A stretch of 64,000 nucleotides of DNA from Aquanectria penicillioides (lineage: Eukaryota > Ascomycota > Sordariomycetes > Hypocreales > Nectriaceae), in NCBI GenBank assembly GCA_003415625.1, contig PYIU01000003.1, positions 124,001 through 188,000 on the forward strand. Direction: 5' to 3'. Made by a program: the position numbers and the translations under genes. Each line of letters starts with the position of its first letter. Positions within the stretch are counted from its first letter, which is position 1. The notes under the pieces are model-generated. The model was not told the DNA's origin, ran no database searches, and was given only the letters and a program-made list of their open reading frames with translations. Positions 22,054-32,487 of the stretch are shown here, piece by piece.

Positions 22054-24187
22054 GTGCCATGGTCACATCCTGAGCGCCAACGGGAGCCAGCTGCGATGGT
22101 GGGATGGGAAGAGTACGAATACGCGTCTGGTCAGTCCGTAGGGGTTTGGGTGTCTCTACCGGTGCCTCACTAACTTATCAAGTCTTCTGTCACTTCACGG
22201 CAGTGGTGGCAACACGGTTGCTGCGAGATTGAATGACCATGCCTGGGCCAGCCTCTGATTTTGTCCTTTCGCCGCTGTCAGCGAGCATCTAGCCCGCTAC
22301 CATCCTCCACGATAGCGATGAGACAGTGGGGAGTGGAGGGAGGAAGCACAAGGCTCATTCCTCCCGGTGTGATTTCGGCGGTGCATAAATGCCTCGTTCG
22401 TTCCCCACATGGTCGGGTTTGCATGATTAGCTTGTCTAGGGCTGAAGAACCAGCGCATCTGGTCCTAGCTGTGAGATCTACTACAATACATGGCGATGAG
22501 GATGCTCATCATCGCAGTCATTTATCGGCTTGTCCCATGTTTTACATCCAGTCCCGGTTACACACTTCCCGTCTTCCCGTCGAACAGGGTGGAGATGCGC
22601 TAGGGAGTATCCGCGTATGTCGTGCAGCGCAGGCCCGAGATGAAGGCCCCTGTTATCTGGTCACCTGGCCATCTAAGCTCCAGCGAGTTCCAAGTCTAAC
22701 TCTGTTTTGCAAAGCCCCTCCAAAATGTTCTACATAGTACTAATGGAGCGAGTGATGACCAAAGCATGAGTAGAATCTCGCCTTGGTGAAATAATTTGTT
22801 CAGTCTGGTCTGGTGACCTTGAGGCTTGCCCACCTGCCACGGGGTCGCCCCTTATTGGCGAGGTTTCCAACCCTGCAGTAACGTTCGATCTTTACTTACA
22901 GCAAGGCCAGCTGGGACAACTTAGCCTCAGGGGAGTGTTAGAAGTACAGGTCAAGTGAAGGCCCCGTGAGGGAACCATTGTTCCACCTCTAGAGACTATC
23001 GTCACTTTATCCTAGCGATAGCGATAGCAATGAAGTGTTTATACATATCCATTAGGTATGATATTTCAAGGCGACCGCTCCCAACAGTTCCAGCATTGAT
23101 TTCAACTGTCAGGGTCCGATACATTTAGCCTCCACGCCCAAATCAAGCATCCGTTCTTTCATACAAGTTCTCTCAACTGATCCCACCTGAGCCACAAAAA
23201 AAACGACCATTGACATTCATTCTTCAGAGTAGAAGCTGAATGTGCCATTTCAAGTCGTTTTTTTCCATATGGCTTCACCCGAGCTCACAATAGGTCAGAT
23301 TAGCAGAGGCTCACACATAGTCGGGGCATCCAGACCTTTCTCCCTTGATCATTCTAGTTTGATGCCTACGTCCTGCATCCATCTTTCGCCTCCCTTCTTA
23401 GCTAGATCAATCCTTTTGCTCCATTAATACATGGCTCCGTATAATACGAGATCCGTAGACGAACTTGAAAGGAGCAATTCCGCTGTTCATTTCCCTCTTG
23501 GGCCATTATCGTCGTCGTCGTTGGATTTTACTCGACATATATCCTTCAGGCAGCAGATGAGGATAGTAGTGGCAGGAATAATGATAGAGTAATCAAGCCT
23601 CAGTTTTGCATCCGATTGCATCTTGCGGGGATCAACAGTTGGCTGATCGGTGACCCGCACACCATCAGACAGACTGCGCCAAATCGCCGTGTCCAGGAGC
23701 GGCCGATGAAAATGTCAAACGTAAGCGGTAGGCCAAGAGATTTGGACCCGCCTGCATAGGTAGAACATACCGGTATTGTAGTGAGTGACGGGCATTGCGG
23801 CAATAAATTGGGCGGCCTGGCTAGGGCTGGTATCTTTCAGTAGTGGTAGGTTGGAATCTGGTAGAGAGCTGGTATCAGACTACACGGAAGAATGGGAATG
23901 GCCAAACCACGCAACAAAACGAAACAAAAAATGTTACCAGCATAGCTCTTTAAATAGCTCTTATATTCAGCTTCAGAATCCGCCCAATAAAACCCAGGTT
24001 CTATATGCTAAGTTAAAAATGTGAAATGTGTTGGAAGGTTTTGGTTCGCAAGGTCTTGCAATGTCGTCAGCAGATATAGGTTAGGCAGTCGCCAAATGTT
24101 GACAGAACTTGGTTGCAAACAATATTCCGACAAGTTTCGGGCACCAGATGTAATTACAACCCAAAATGTGGAATATTCTGCTCCGCA
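22054..24187. other. Intergenic region
   Basis: About 2.1 kb. A few short frames without domain signal and a small GCGATA microsatellite near 23015-23030. No gene supported. Confidence 0.55.
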
Positions 24188-26363
24188 TTACCTTGTGCTA
24201 TCGTCATCCTCGCACATCTCCCGTAACATCCTCGATGTAGTGCGATGAATTCCGGTTTCTTCTAACTTGCGCAGAAGAGCAACTAAACTATGCTTTGTGT
24301 CCTTTGACAACTGTCCCAATGGTTGGCTACGAGGAATCGATACAGCCAAAAGTTCAAAACAGTCTCTATAATGCTCTGCCTTGGGCCACCTGTCCGCGAA
24401 GATTGCCAAAACCGCACTGCAATCTCTGGTTGCATCGTTTGCCTCCCTAGGGACTGGAATTGCTCTCGCCCAGACAATATACCATAGGGTTACAGCGGCG
24501 CGGAATTGTGATAGTACCTGGAGTCATCAGTAAGATGAATCTGTCTCTGGTCGGAAGATTATGATCTACTTACGACGAGCCATGGTTGCGCAATCTGTTT
24601 CTTCTTTTGAAGTGTTCGAAAGCTTGTACAAGCTGCACAGCTTGCTAGGAGGGCATTATCTGCCATGGATGAGAAGACGTTGGACTGATTAACGAAACAG
24701 ATAGAGAGTCGGGTAAGGTGGCCGATATGTTGTAGCCAAAGGGCACTTCGGTAACCATGGCTATTTTGAATGCTGTGATGCGGCGTCAGTTCAACTTGAT
24801 CACGTTGCAGGGTGGTTCTTATTCTCCTGCAGGCACTGTAGTTTATGGCCTTGCGAAGAAGATGGAATCATACCTGTGTTTTGCGATAACCTCCGGGTCC
24901 TCCCACTCTCTCAAATTCTTCAGCATGTGCATTTCCAATTCCAATGGTACACTGTCCTCCAAGTTATCTTTCTCAACCATGTGCATGAAAAATGACTGAA
25001 TGGCTCGAATTTTGCAGACATGAGCGAATGTCCGGAGATCAGGAAATATGGCGTTTTCTGTCGAAATACAGTCGGATAACCAGGGCAACGGATGTTGGGC
25101 TTCAGCGGTGGCCTCAAATAACGGGGTCGAGATGTACATGTCAGGCAGACTGACTGGAGTGCCCAGTGCCGAACTAACGGCCCTGTCAAGACTAAAGGTT
25201 CGGGTCTGTCAGATCCATCTTCCGGAGGCGTCCTTGGCAACTTACATATAAGCGCATGACCATGCTCGAATCGAGATGGAATTGCTGAAATTAGAGGCCC
25301 TCGGTAGCCTATGGAATCGATGTAATGTAGCAAACTTCATGATGGCGCTGCTGATATGCGCTATTCTCCAGGTGCTCTCGGCATGCAACGCAAACATGGC
25401 AGACAACAACATGGCCTGCAAGCGAATTAGGGGAGTAGATGTAGAATCGGCCATTATTGATTGCTCGGCCTGCGCTCTCGACTTGAGGTTCTGGTATTTC
25501 TGGTGAGGGGAATTATCGGATTTGGACTCAATCAGCGACCCCGTAGCAAATATCTAGCGCAGATTGTGAGTATTTGGCCATGCGAACACACGGAGGCGCC
25601 CGGTACCATGTTGACGAAAAAGGCGGGCCATCCAATAGGCCCGGCATTTGGTGATGATTTCTTCCATGCAGTGTAGTATTCGGCGCATAATTTGATATCC
25701 AGGAAGGGGTATTGTGGGTGGATGACAGTGAAATATGTCCGGAAGAATGACGCCGCTACCGTCAACGGAATATCGTGTGGCAAGACTCCAGGGTTTTCAT
25801 GCATGACGAGGCCGCCATTGAGGAAGCGGGATAGGATCGTGGATATGGTCCCAACTTCGCCATTTCCTCGATCAGAACCTACTGGCTGGCCAGGCAATGA
25901 CAACCTGGACTGGCCACTACTGGTGGGAGAATTATGTTGCGATGGGTGGGTTAAGTTCTGCGATGGAGGGGAGAGCTGCCACTGCGTTGGGTTATCAAGA
26001 TTGACACTACCGGAGCCATGAGATGTCGATACTGATCGTGGGGTTTCGCCATTCCCAAGACGAAGGGTGCCATCGTGTAATGTGTCACGGTATTGCTGGT
26101 CCCAGCTTTTGGGGGATGGACGAGGCAAGGAGGGCTGTTGAGAGCCAGCTGGTGACACGGAGGGATTGCATACTATGAGTATTGTTAGTTGGGCCAGATT
26201 CTACTTATATGTAGGGTTGGTGACAAATACCAGCACCCGCTGCGACGCAACTTTGACAGGACGATTCATCTCCAAAGTTGCACGGTTGGCTGATTCGGAT
26301 ACAGCGCTCACAAGCCCGCTTCCTCTTCCCCAGAAGAGCTGTGCTGCTAGAGGGGAAAGACAT
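24188..26363 (-). CDS. Zn2Cys6 fungal-specific transcription factor TF2
   Basis: Minus-strand exons 26363-26231, 26172-25607, 25499-25246, 25191-24874, 24772-24574 and 24517-24188. Exon 1 joined to exon 2 gives a zinc cluster spaced CX2CX6CX7CX2CX6C starting C-E-R-C. The first loop reads I-R-I-S-Q-P instead of the usual Arg/Lys-rich R-x-R-K-x-K, so DNA contact may be altered. The middle domain shows A-Y-I-L-D-R-A-V-S-S-A-L-G-T-P. The C-terminal part aligns closely with TF1 (W-P-K-A-E-H-Y-R-D-C-F-E-L-L-A against W-A-E-A-E-C-I-R-D-I-F-E-I-L-A), and the intron before the last exon falls at the same point after W-L. A duplicate of TF1, apparently intact. Confidence 0.85.
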
Positions 26364-27063
26364 TTTGGCGGTGCCTCACTGGCTACGCTCCAGGCCATTC
26401 ATAAAGTATAGAGGTTTCACCCTCGGGATTTTCTTCATCATCTGCCCCATTAGGCCATGGCAAGAAGGCCCAAGGTCTCCTCGTTCCGCTGGCGTCGAGA
26501 TAGCAATGCACCCAATCTCTAACGGGTCCTATCGAGATGTTGAATGGAGATTCTTAGCCTTGCCTATCTCAAATGGGGTCACTGCCGTTATCGAAATCGG
26601 CGTCAACCAATTACGACTGTTCATTGGAAGCTGCAGATATCCTTGATGCTGCGTGATTTTCAACGCGTGCGCGTGACCCGTAACAATGCACAGTTATGGT
26701 GGTTCAGGTATGCTGACTAATGTCAATGTAGCTTGCGATTGGTGAAGAGAAGACATGGCTCAGTTAGCATGTGTCACGCCCTAGACCACTACGCTATAGC
26801 AGCAAAAGTGTAAGGTGCCCTAAATTTACACCTACAACAGGTGCTGCACACAAGTGGCCTATATCTATCGCGACAGCATGATATTGCCCCAAGCGTACAG
26901 TTACTGGTAGCTACAATAACTTCGGACGCAAATGACTAAGCTGCGTCTACGTGAATCCAAAGTCTAACTGGGCTGCGGCTTCGAAGAGGCACCTTTTAGC
27001 ATTGCCATTGAGTACTTATCAAGCAAGGATCAGAGCCAGACGAAACATCCTCCCGTTCCACGC
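26364..27063. other. Intergenic region between TF2 and the lyase pseudogene
   Basis: About 0.7 kb holding the TF2 promoter. One TCGGA at 26932-26936. No gene seen. Confidence 0.55.
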
Positions 27064-28740
27064 CTATGGGGCAATCTCCTGGCCAGCCACGGCAGCAAAG
27101 AAGGCATCGGCGAGATATGACCCTGCGTAGCTCGGCTTGTGGAATCCATCCACAATGGGGGGACTCGAGATGGTTTGGAGATGTTCTCGATGTATCCCGC
27201 AATGCCGTCCTGCTGCCACTCCTTTGCAAACTTCTCCGCTGTAATGTTGAGTCCACCCACAGCCCAGATTGGCTGGACTTGCCACACGATGCCCAGCTTG
27301 GCCATGTCGTCGCTGAACGAACGAACCTGTGCAGGGGAAAATCCAGCCTTTTCATAGTCATACATACCAGTGAAACCGAACGCAAACAGCCGGTTTGGAT
27401 ACACCTTGCGAACCTCGGAGTGGAACTCAACAATGTCCTTCCACACTACGACGAGTTAGTATCTCACGACGGCTTTTCTTTTTCACAGTGTCTCACCTGG
27501 AGCATCCATTCTCGCCCAAGTCATGTCGCCCAGTGGCGCAGCCAAAATGGCTCGTTCAACGATTGTTTTGACACTTGGTCTCCACATGTACTGTCCTTCC
27601 TTCGACCTAGGAGCCTCCCAGTCGAAAAACACGTCTTCTCCGAGGACAGTCTGGGCGATTCGACGCTTCTCTTTGATTGGGGTTCCATATGCTGTTGCCT
27701 GAGACACGTACTTTTGATATTGCTCATCAGTGGACTTTTCTTTGACTGCCTCATCAAAAGTTGTCAGCCGGCCCTGGCCTTCCATTCGTCGCGTGCTTGC
27801 ATGTAGGTTTTGCCATCTGCCAAACCCTGTTGAACGGCTTCGACCAAGGGCTCCACGTCTTTCGTAGCTCCAACTACGTATTCGTGATCCCGGGGGTCTA
27901 TCGTGCTGGTAATGAATTGTGATCGATCAGTGTCGCATCTGCACATGAGCAAGGTGTTTGTGCTAAGGTCAGGTAAGTCTCAAGGCTGTTTCAAACAGAT
28001 AGACAGAGAATCACTTGCCCCATAATGTCAAATTGCATTCGAACAGCAGTCAATCTCGACAAATACTCACTCGTCGGGACCACAGTCCGTCCCTCTCCGA
28101 TAGTAAACTTTTTTAGCCCAATGGCCAAGTCATCTAAATGGATCATGGCAACACCAGCTTCCACGAATAGCTTTGCCAATTTCACAGTCGTTGTCAAACT
28201 TCCAAATCCCATATCACCATCTGCGATGATAGGGGCCATGAAGTCATATTTTTCAAGCTTCTCTCGATCAGCCTTTGCGTGATGCATTCTAAATTGCTTC
28301 TGTCGCTGGTCATGCCATAACTGAGCCTTGAAGATCTTTTCCACCACCTTGGGAACTGTGTCCCAGGGGTAGTCGGCATGGTCACACCCTGGATGTTGAA
28401 CTTCAGACAAGCCGCACAGTGCTCCCGAGACATAGACGGTCTTGAAGAACACGCATAATCTGTCAGTTCATGGCCACCTCCCTCAGTGTCTCCGCTAGGC
28501 ATTCACTGTACCTGTTGATGCTTCACCATCTGGGAAACGACAGTGGGCTCGGTTGTGCCGAAGGTCTTTTCGCAAGTACCATTCTTGAGATGAGTGTTTA
28601 GAATATCCCAAAGCTTGTCTCCTTGGAGACTCGAGGGATAGTTAATGGGGATAGTATTTCGAAGCGCCGCAATCGTCTTTGCTGAATACGGCCTAGTACC
28701 CGGTGGGTCATATAGAAGCGCGCTACGCTGGGCTTGTAGA

Positions 28741-28825
28741 CAACCCCACCTCTCCTGCCGGAGAGGTGGTAATAAAACCCATAACCGCATCACTAGCGTA
28801 ACCAACTTTTCCAATGTAGCTTATC
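28741..28825 (+). repeat. Left terminal inverted repeat of the transposon
   Basis: 85 bp matching the reverse complement of 31418-31502 with three differences, all C/T or G/A transitions, as expected for RIP. It contains a perfect 10-bp stem with a 4-base loop at 28746-28769 (CCACCTCTCC / GGAGAGGTGG). Confidence 0.9.
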
Positions 28826-29299
28826 TACAACTTTATTAAATAAAGTCTAAATACAAAGATAAAGATATTATTAGAATTACCTACTTTAAAATAACCAGTT
28901 CTATTAATATAAGTCATTTTAGTAGTGTGGTTATTGAATTCTAGCTATATAAAGCTTAAGCTTATTAATGCCGCTGCAACTTTGGAATAGTGATTTGTAC
29001 GCCTCCTATAGAAATAATAGCATTAGGTTCTTCCTTACTAAAATACCGATTTAGCGCTTGTTTAAAGCTAAATCCACTATAATTTATATTAGGTATTTGG
29101 CTGTAAGCTTGATTATTAATATCTTTATTTATTGTGGTATTTTAAATGTATAAAAGAGATTAATGTAAAGCCTTAATTTAGGTAGTCTAAATGATCTTAA
29201 TTGAAGTATTATTAGAGCCTGCATTTAAGGGTAAAGAAGGCAGCTTAATTGATAAGTGTAATGTTATTAATATAAAGTCCCCTGGGCTGTGATCTTGGC

Positions 29300-31346
29300 T
29301 GCTACTTTAATCCTTGATTTAGGTAGTGGCAGTGGTGCCTGCTTAAGTTATACTGGCTTAATTGGATAACCCTTATGATGCCTTTTATTTAACCACTTTA
29401 GGGATATAATTGAGGTAGGTTAGTAAGGCTATACTTAATAAAAGCTGCTTTTTTGCCTTATTAGCCTAAAGCCAAAGCTCCCTTAAGGCTTTAATGGCTT
29501 TAACCTCTTCTGGGATTATTGCATTTTCCTGAAGTTTCTATATGGCCTTTAGCATAGCCCGGCTATAAGGGATAGAACCTAAAGGGGCTGTTTTTCTCCT
29601 CTTGGCCTTATCCTTTTGCAATTAATTAAAGAGCTCCTTTTAGGACTGAATATTTTTCTTATTTTCCTTCTTCTAGTCCTTATAAGCCCAGTCCCTAACC
29701 TTCTCACGCAATTCCTCTATTGTAAAAGCCCTATTATTAACCTAAATATGCCGCTATATGTGTGTGCGCTGGGACTATAAAGCAATTTGCTCTTAATGTT
29801 GCCGGATTATCTCTTTTTACGCTAATTAAATAACAATTGCAAGATTAAGATAGGCTGCAGTGTTTAATATAACCTGCCTAATTGGGCTGCTTAGGAGGTC
29901 TAGCTTCTATACGCTCTAAATAGCGATAAGGTCTCTTTTAGTCTTCCTTAGGGTAATAGCTTCCTTCTCAAGCCGCATAGGAAATAAGGGCTCTTCCTAA
30001 TTCTTAACCAGTTAGCGAAGGGGCTATAAAATAACCTTAGGAGCAAGGGGCATTAGCCCTACCTTTTCAAAGCCTATATATATATAACAGGCCTTAAATG
30101 CAGCCCAATATATTACCTTCCATTAATTAAAAAAGTCCAATTAAGTAATATATATACCTTTAGCTTAAATAAAGTTCCTAAGGGATAACTGCTATGCCTT
30201 CTTAAGGTGCTAGTAAACACTAATATTAAGGGGCTAAAGGATATAACTAATATAAGTAAGAAGGCAAAAAGGGATAATATTAAAGGTATAATAATACTAT
30301 ATGAAATTAGGGTCTTTATAAGCTAAAAACCCATCTATTAGGAGCATCCAATATACTGGATTTTTCTTCTTTCTTAGCCAAACAGTAAGAGCTTGGGTTT
30401 AAGTGGCCCTTATGATATTAGTCTTATACCTAAACCACTCCTTAATTGAATGGCCATTAAAGGTATTACTAAAGGCAAAAGAGTGTTCATTAAAGTGCTT
30501 TAATTACTATTAAGCCTAGTGGCTATTTGTATATCTAGTTGCTATATTGGTAAGAATGATATTCTTATTAATATCAGCCATAATGTATTCCTTAAGAAGG
30601 ACCTTTACTAAAAGGATAAGGAAGGAAGGAATTAATATTCTAGCAGCACTAATAGCATTAATAGAGGTAAGGGACTTTTTATTGCCTAGCTAAAAGGTTA
30701 TAGGCCAGGTGTTTTTCTTTATTTAGGTTAAGTATATCTTTAGGCTGCTATTAACCTAGCCTATTTGCAAGGGCATTTTATTAAAGTTCTATAGATTAAC
30801 TGAATTAAGTAAAAGCTTTTTAGTAATAGCCTTAAATTCCTTAAACTAGGCCTCTATATTAGGAAGGTTATACTTAGCAGAAGCTCTTATAATCTCCTTA
30901 ATCTTTAGAGTCTTAAATTGAAGCTCTAGATGCCGCTATTTAAACCGGCGAGCCCAAGCCTTAAAAACAGCTGTCTTTAGACCTTAAATTCAGTATTTCC
31001 TCAAGAAGCTAGCATAATTGCATACACAGGCTTCTATTATAGCAAATGCACTCTTCTCTACATTACGTATATATATAACAATTGCCCGCTCTTCTTCTGC
31101 AGTTATAGCTTAAGGTAACCCTCCCTTATTAATACTAAAAAGAAGCCGCTTTTCTGCTCTTAATAATAATATATATTTCTTAGTGAGAGACTCCTTAGCG
31201 TAGTGTAAATAAGCCAGTTTATTTACAGTTAATGTATAGGGCGGTGAGGGATTCGCCTGAGTCGTCTGTGTGACGTTCTGATCCGATAGGTACGCACGGG
31301 CGGCATTTGCCGTAGCGGCATGGGACTTGTAAGAAATTTGAGCCAT
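29300..31346 (-). pseudogene. Degraded DDE-1 (pogo/Fot1) transposase
   Basis: Read from 31346 on the minus strand, an N-terminal psq-type helix-turn-helix region ends in G-G-L-P near 31110, then follow blocks reminiscent of CENP-B/Fot1 transposases: a V-F-K-A-W-A-R-R-F block near 30940, M-A-D-I-N-K-N-I-I near 30570, then L-L-I-D-G-F near 30330 and L-Q-P-L-N-I-S-V near 30200. These are interrupted by many in-frame stops at positions where the family has Trp, Gln or Arg codons. Cannot encode an active enzyme. Confidence 0.75.
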
Positions 31347-31417
31347 ATTGAAATTAGAAGTGAAAATGCAAGAATAATAAATTTGGTCGATTTTAGGCTT
31401 TAAATGAAGAAGTTATT

Positions 31418-31502
31418 GATAAGTTACATTGGAAAAGTTGGTTACGCCAGTGATGCGGTTATGGGTTTTGTTACCACCTCTCCGGCAGGAGAGGTGGGGT
31501 TG
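31418..31502 (-). repeat. Right terminal inverted repeat of the transposon
   Basis: Inverted copy of 28741-28825 (three transitions). Contains the same 24-bp hairpin palindrome. Confidence 0.9.
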
Positions 31503-31938
31503 AAAGCTAGCTTACATAACCCAGCGGGTATACATTAACGTTAGCTTGAAGGAATAACAATTGTCGGAGAATTACGGACCTTTTTAAATGGGTCTGTCTG
31601 GAATTTTGCCACTCCTTCTCAATAGCAGCCACTTGGTCGAGAAATGCTGCATCTTCGGCATCTAGATCTACTTTGGAGTTTGACATGTTGAGTCCGCTTT
31701 TTAAAGATGATCTCAAGATGATAAATGTGGGGTGTGGACTTGGGCCAAGGCTTCTGCGGAGCGTGGCAAGATGGGGGAATCCAGCTAATCACAGGGAATG
31801 CAATCAAGGGTACCTATATATCTTATCCCCTTCTTCAATCCCTCGCCATATTCCCGGTATCTTCGTTCCCAATGTAATCCATGCCTTATAGTTGCAGATG
31901 GCGATTGCGCGGGGGCGGATGCGATGCCCGAAACAGGG

Positions 31939-31997
31939 TCCGATAGCTGCTAGTTCTTGTCAAGTCCGAATGTCCCGACGAGTATCAAGGAGTCCGA
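31939..31997. promoter_or_regulatory. TCCGA motif group upstream of the lyase pseudogene
   Basis: Three same-strand copies at 31939-31943, 31965-31969 and 31993-31997, about 250-310 bases upstream of the pseudogene start. Suggests the lyase once belonged to the same regulon as the amine genes. Confidence 0.4.
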
Positions 31998-32487
31998 CGG
32001 CCCCGATCGCTAGATGACCACGCACCAAGCTGTCACCCCCTTTAGTCGGCAGAATATCTGTGCTACACCTATTTCGGATGAAGAATGTGGAGAAAGCGGA
32101 TCTACTTCTCCAACTAATCAGAACAGGGCTCGTTGGAGTCGCGATGATGATCGTCACGGTGATGCCTACCCTGAAGCATGTAATAACAACTCCATTGACC
32201 ACGTTGAAACAATCTGGAACACGTGTAGCCTTTTCATTTCGGCTTCTAGGGCATCAGAATTATCTAATCGATAACCAACCGTAGAATGAAATATTAGTGT
32301 TATTCTCCGATGCCAAAGCTGAGTTTTAAACTAGGGTATTCCAACTCGAGTTTTCGCCACCAACCGCCGATGTGTGACCCAACGCAATAAACCCCATGAA
32401 CAAACCACGACCCCCTCCGAATCCACACGAACCAAGAACAAAAAGAGGTATCAGATATGTAGATATAACTCCCATACAAATGTGTTG
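31998..32487. other. Intergenic region
   Basis: About 0.5 kb between the lyase pseudogene promoter and the 3' end of the ceramide synthase. No feature seen. Confidence 0.55.

Larger units (their letters stand above)
28724..31530 (-). mobile_element. RIP-damaged pogo/Fot1-type DNA transposon
   Basis: An AT-rich 2.8 kb insert (about 28726-31528) flanked by TA at 28724-28725 and 31529-31530, the Tc1/mariner-superfamily target duplication. It has 85-bp near-identical inverted repeats and a degraded minus-strand DDE transposase. The AT content and dense TAA/TAG codons are what repeat-induced C-to-T mutation leaves. It lies inside intron 1 of the lyase pseudogene. The very tips (CGCTGGG) match in inverted orientation but differ by two bases in length, so the exact ends are uncertain. 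Confidence 0.85.
27064..31686 (-). pseudogene. Isocitrate-lyase-like pseudogene split by a transposon
   Basis: Minus strand. Exon 1 (31686-31580) encodes an isocitrate-lyase N-terminus (M-S-N-S-K...A-A-I-E-K-E-W-Q-N-S-R-Q); exon 2 starts at 28692 (P-Y-S-A-K-T-I-A), so intron 1 would now be about 2.9 kb because a transposon sits in it. Exon 2 ends at 28512 and exon 3 starts at 28440 (T-V-Y-V-S-G). The next intron uses a GC donor (GCAAGT). Later segments reach W-Q-V-Q-P-I and Y-L-A-D-A-F-F-A-A-V-A-G before a stop at 27064. The frame is broken near 27767 and again near 27155-27175. The family K-K-C-G-H active-site motif reads K-K-F-T-I, so the lyase was probably divergent or inactive even before it decayed. 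Homopolymer errors could explain one of the breaks. Confidence 0.85.

Noticed and set aside
22261..22737. 158-codon frame in the long spacer
   Set aside because: No domain, no intron logic, random-looking composition.
28724..31530. The AT-rich block as a centromere-like or heterochromatin island
   Set aside because: Inverted repeats, TA duplication and transposase relics explain it as a RIP-damaged transposon.
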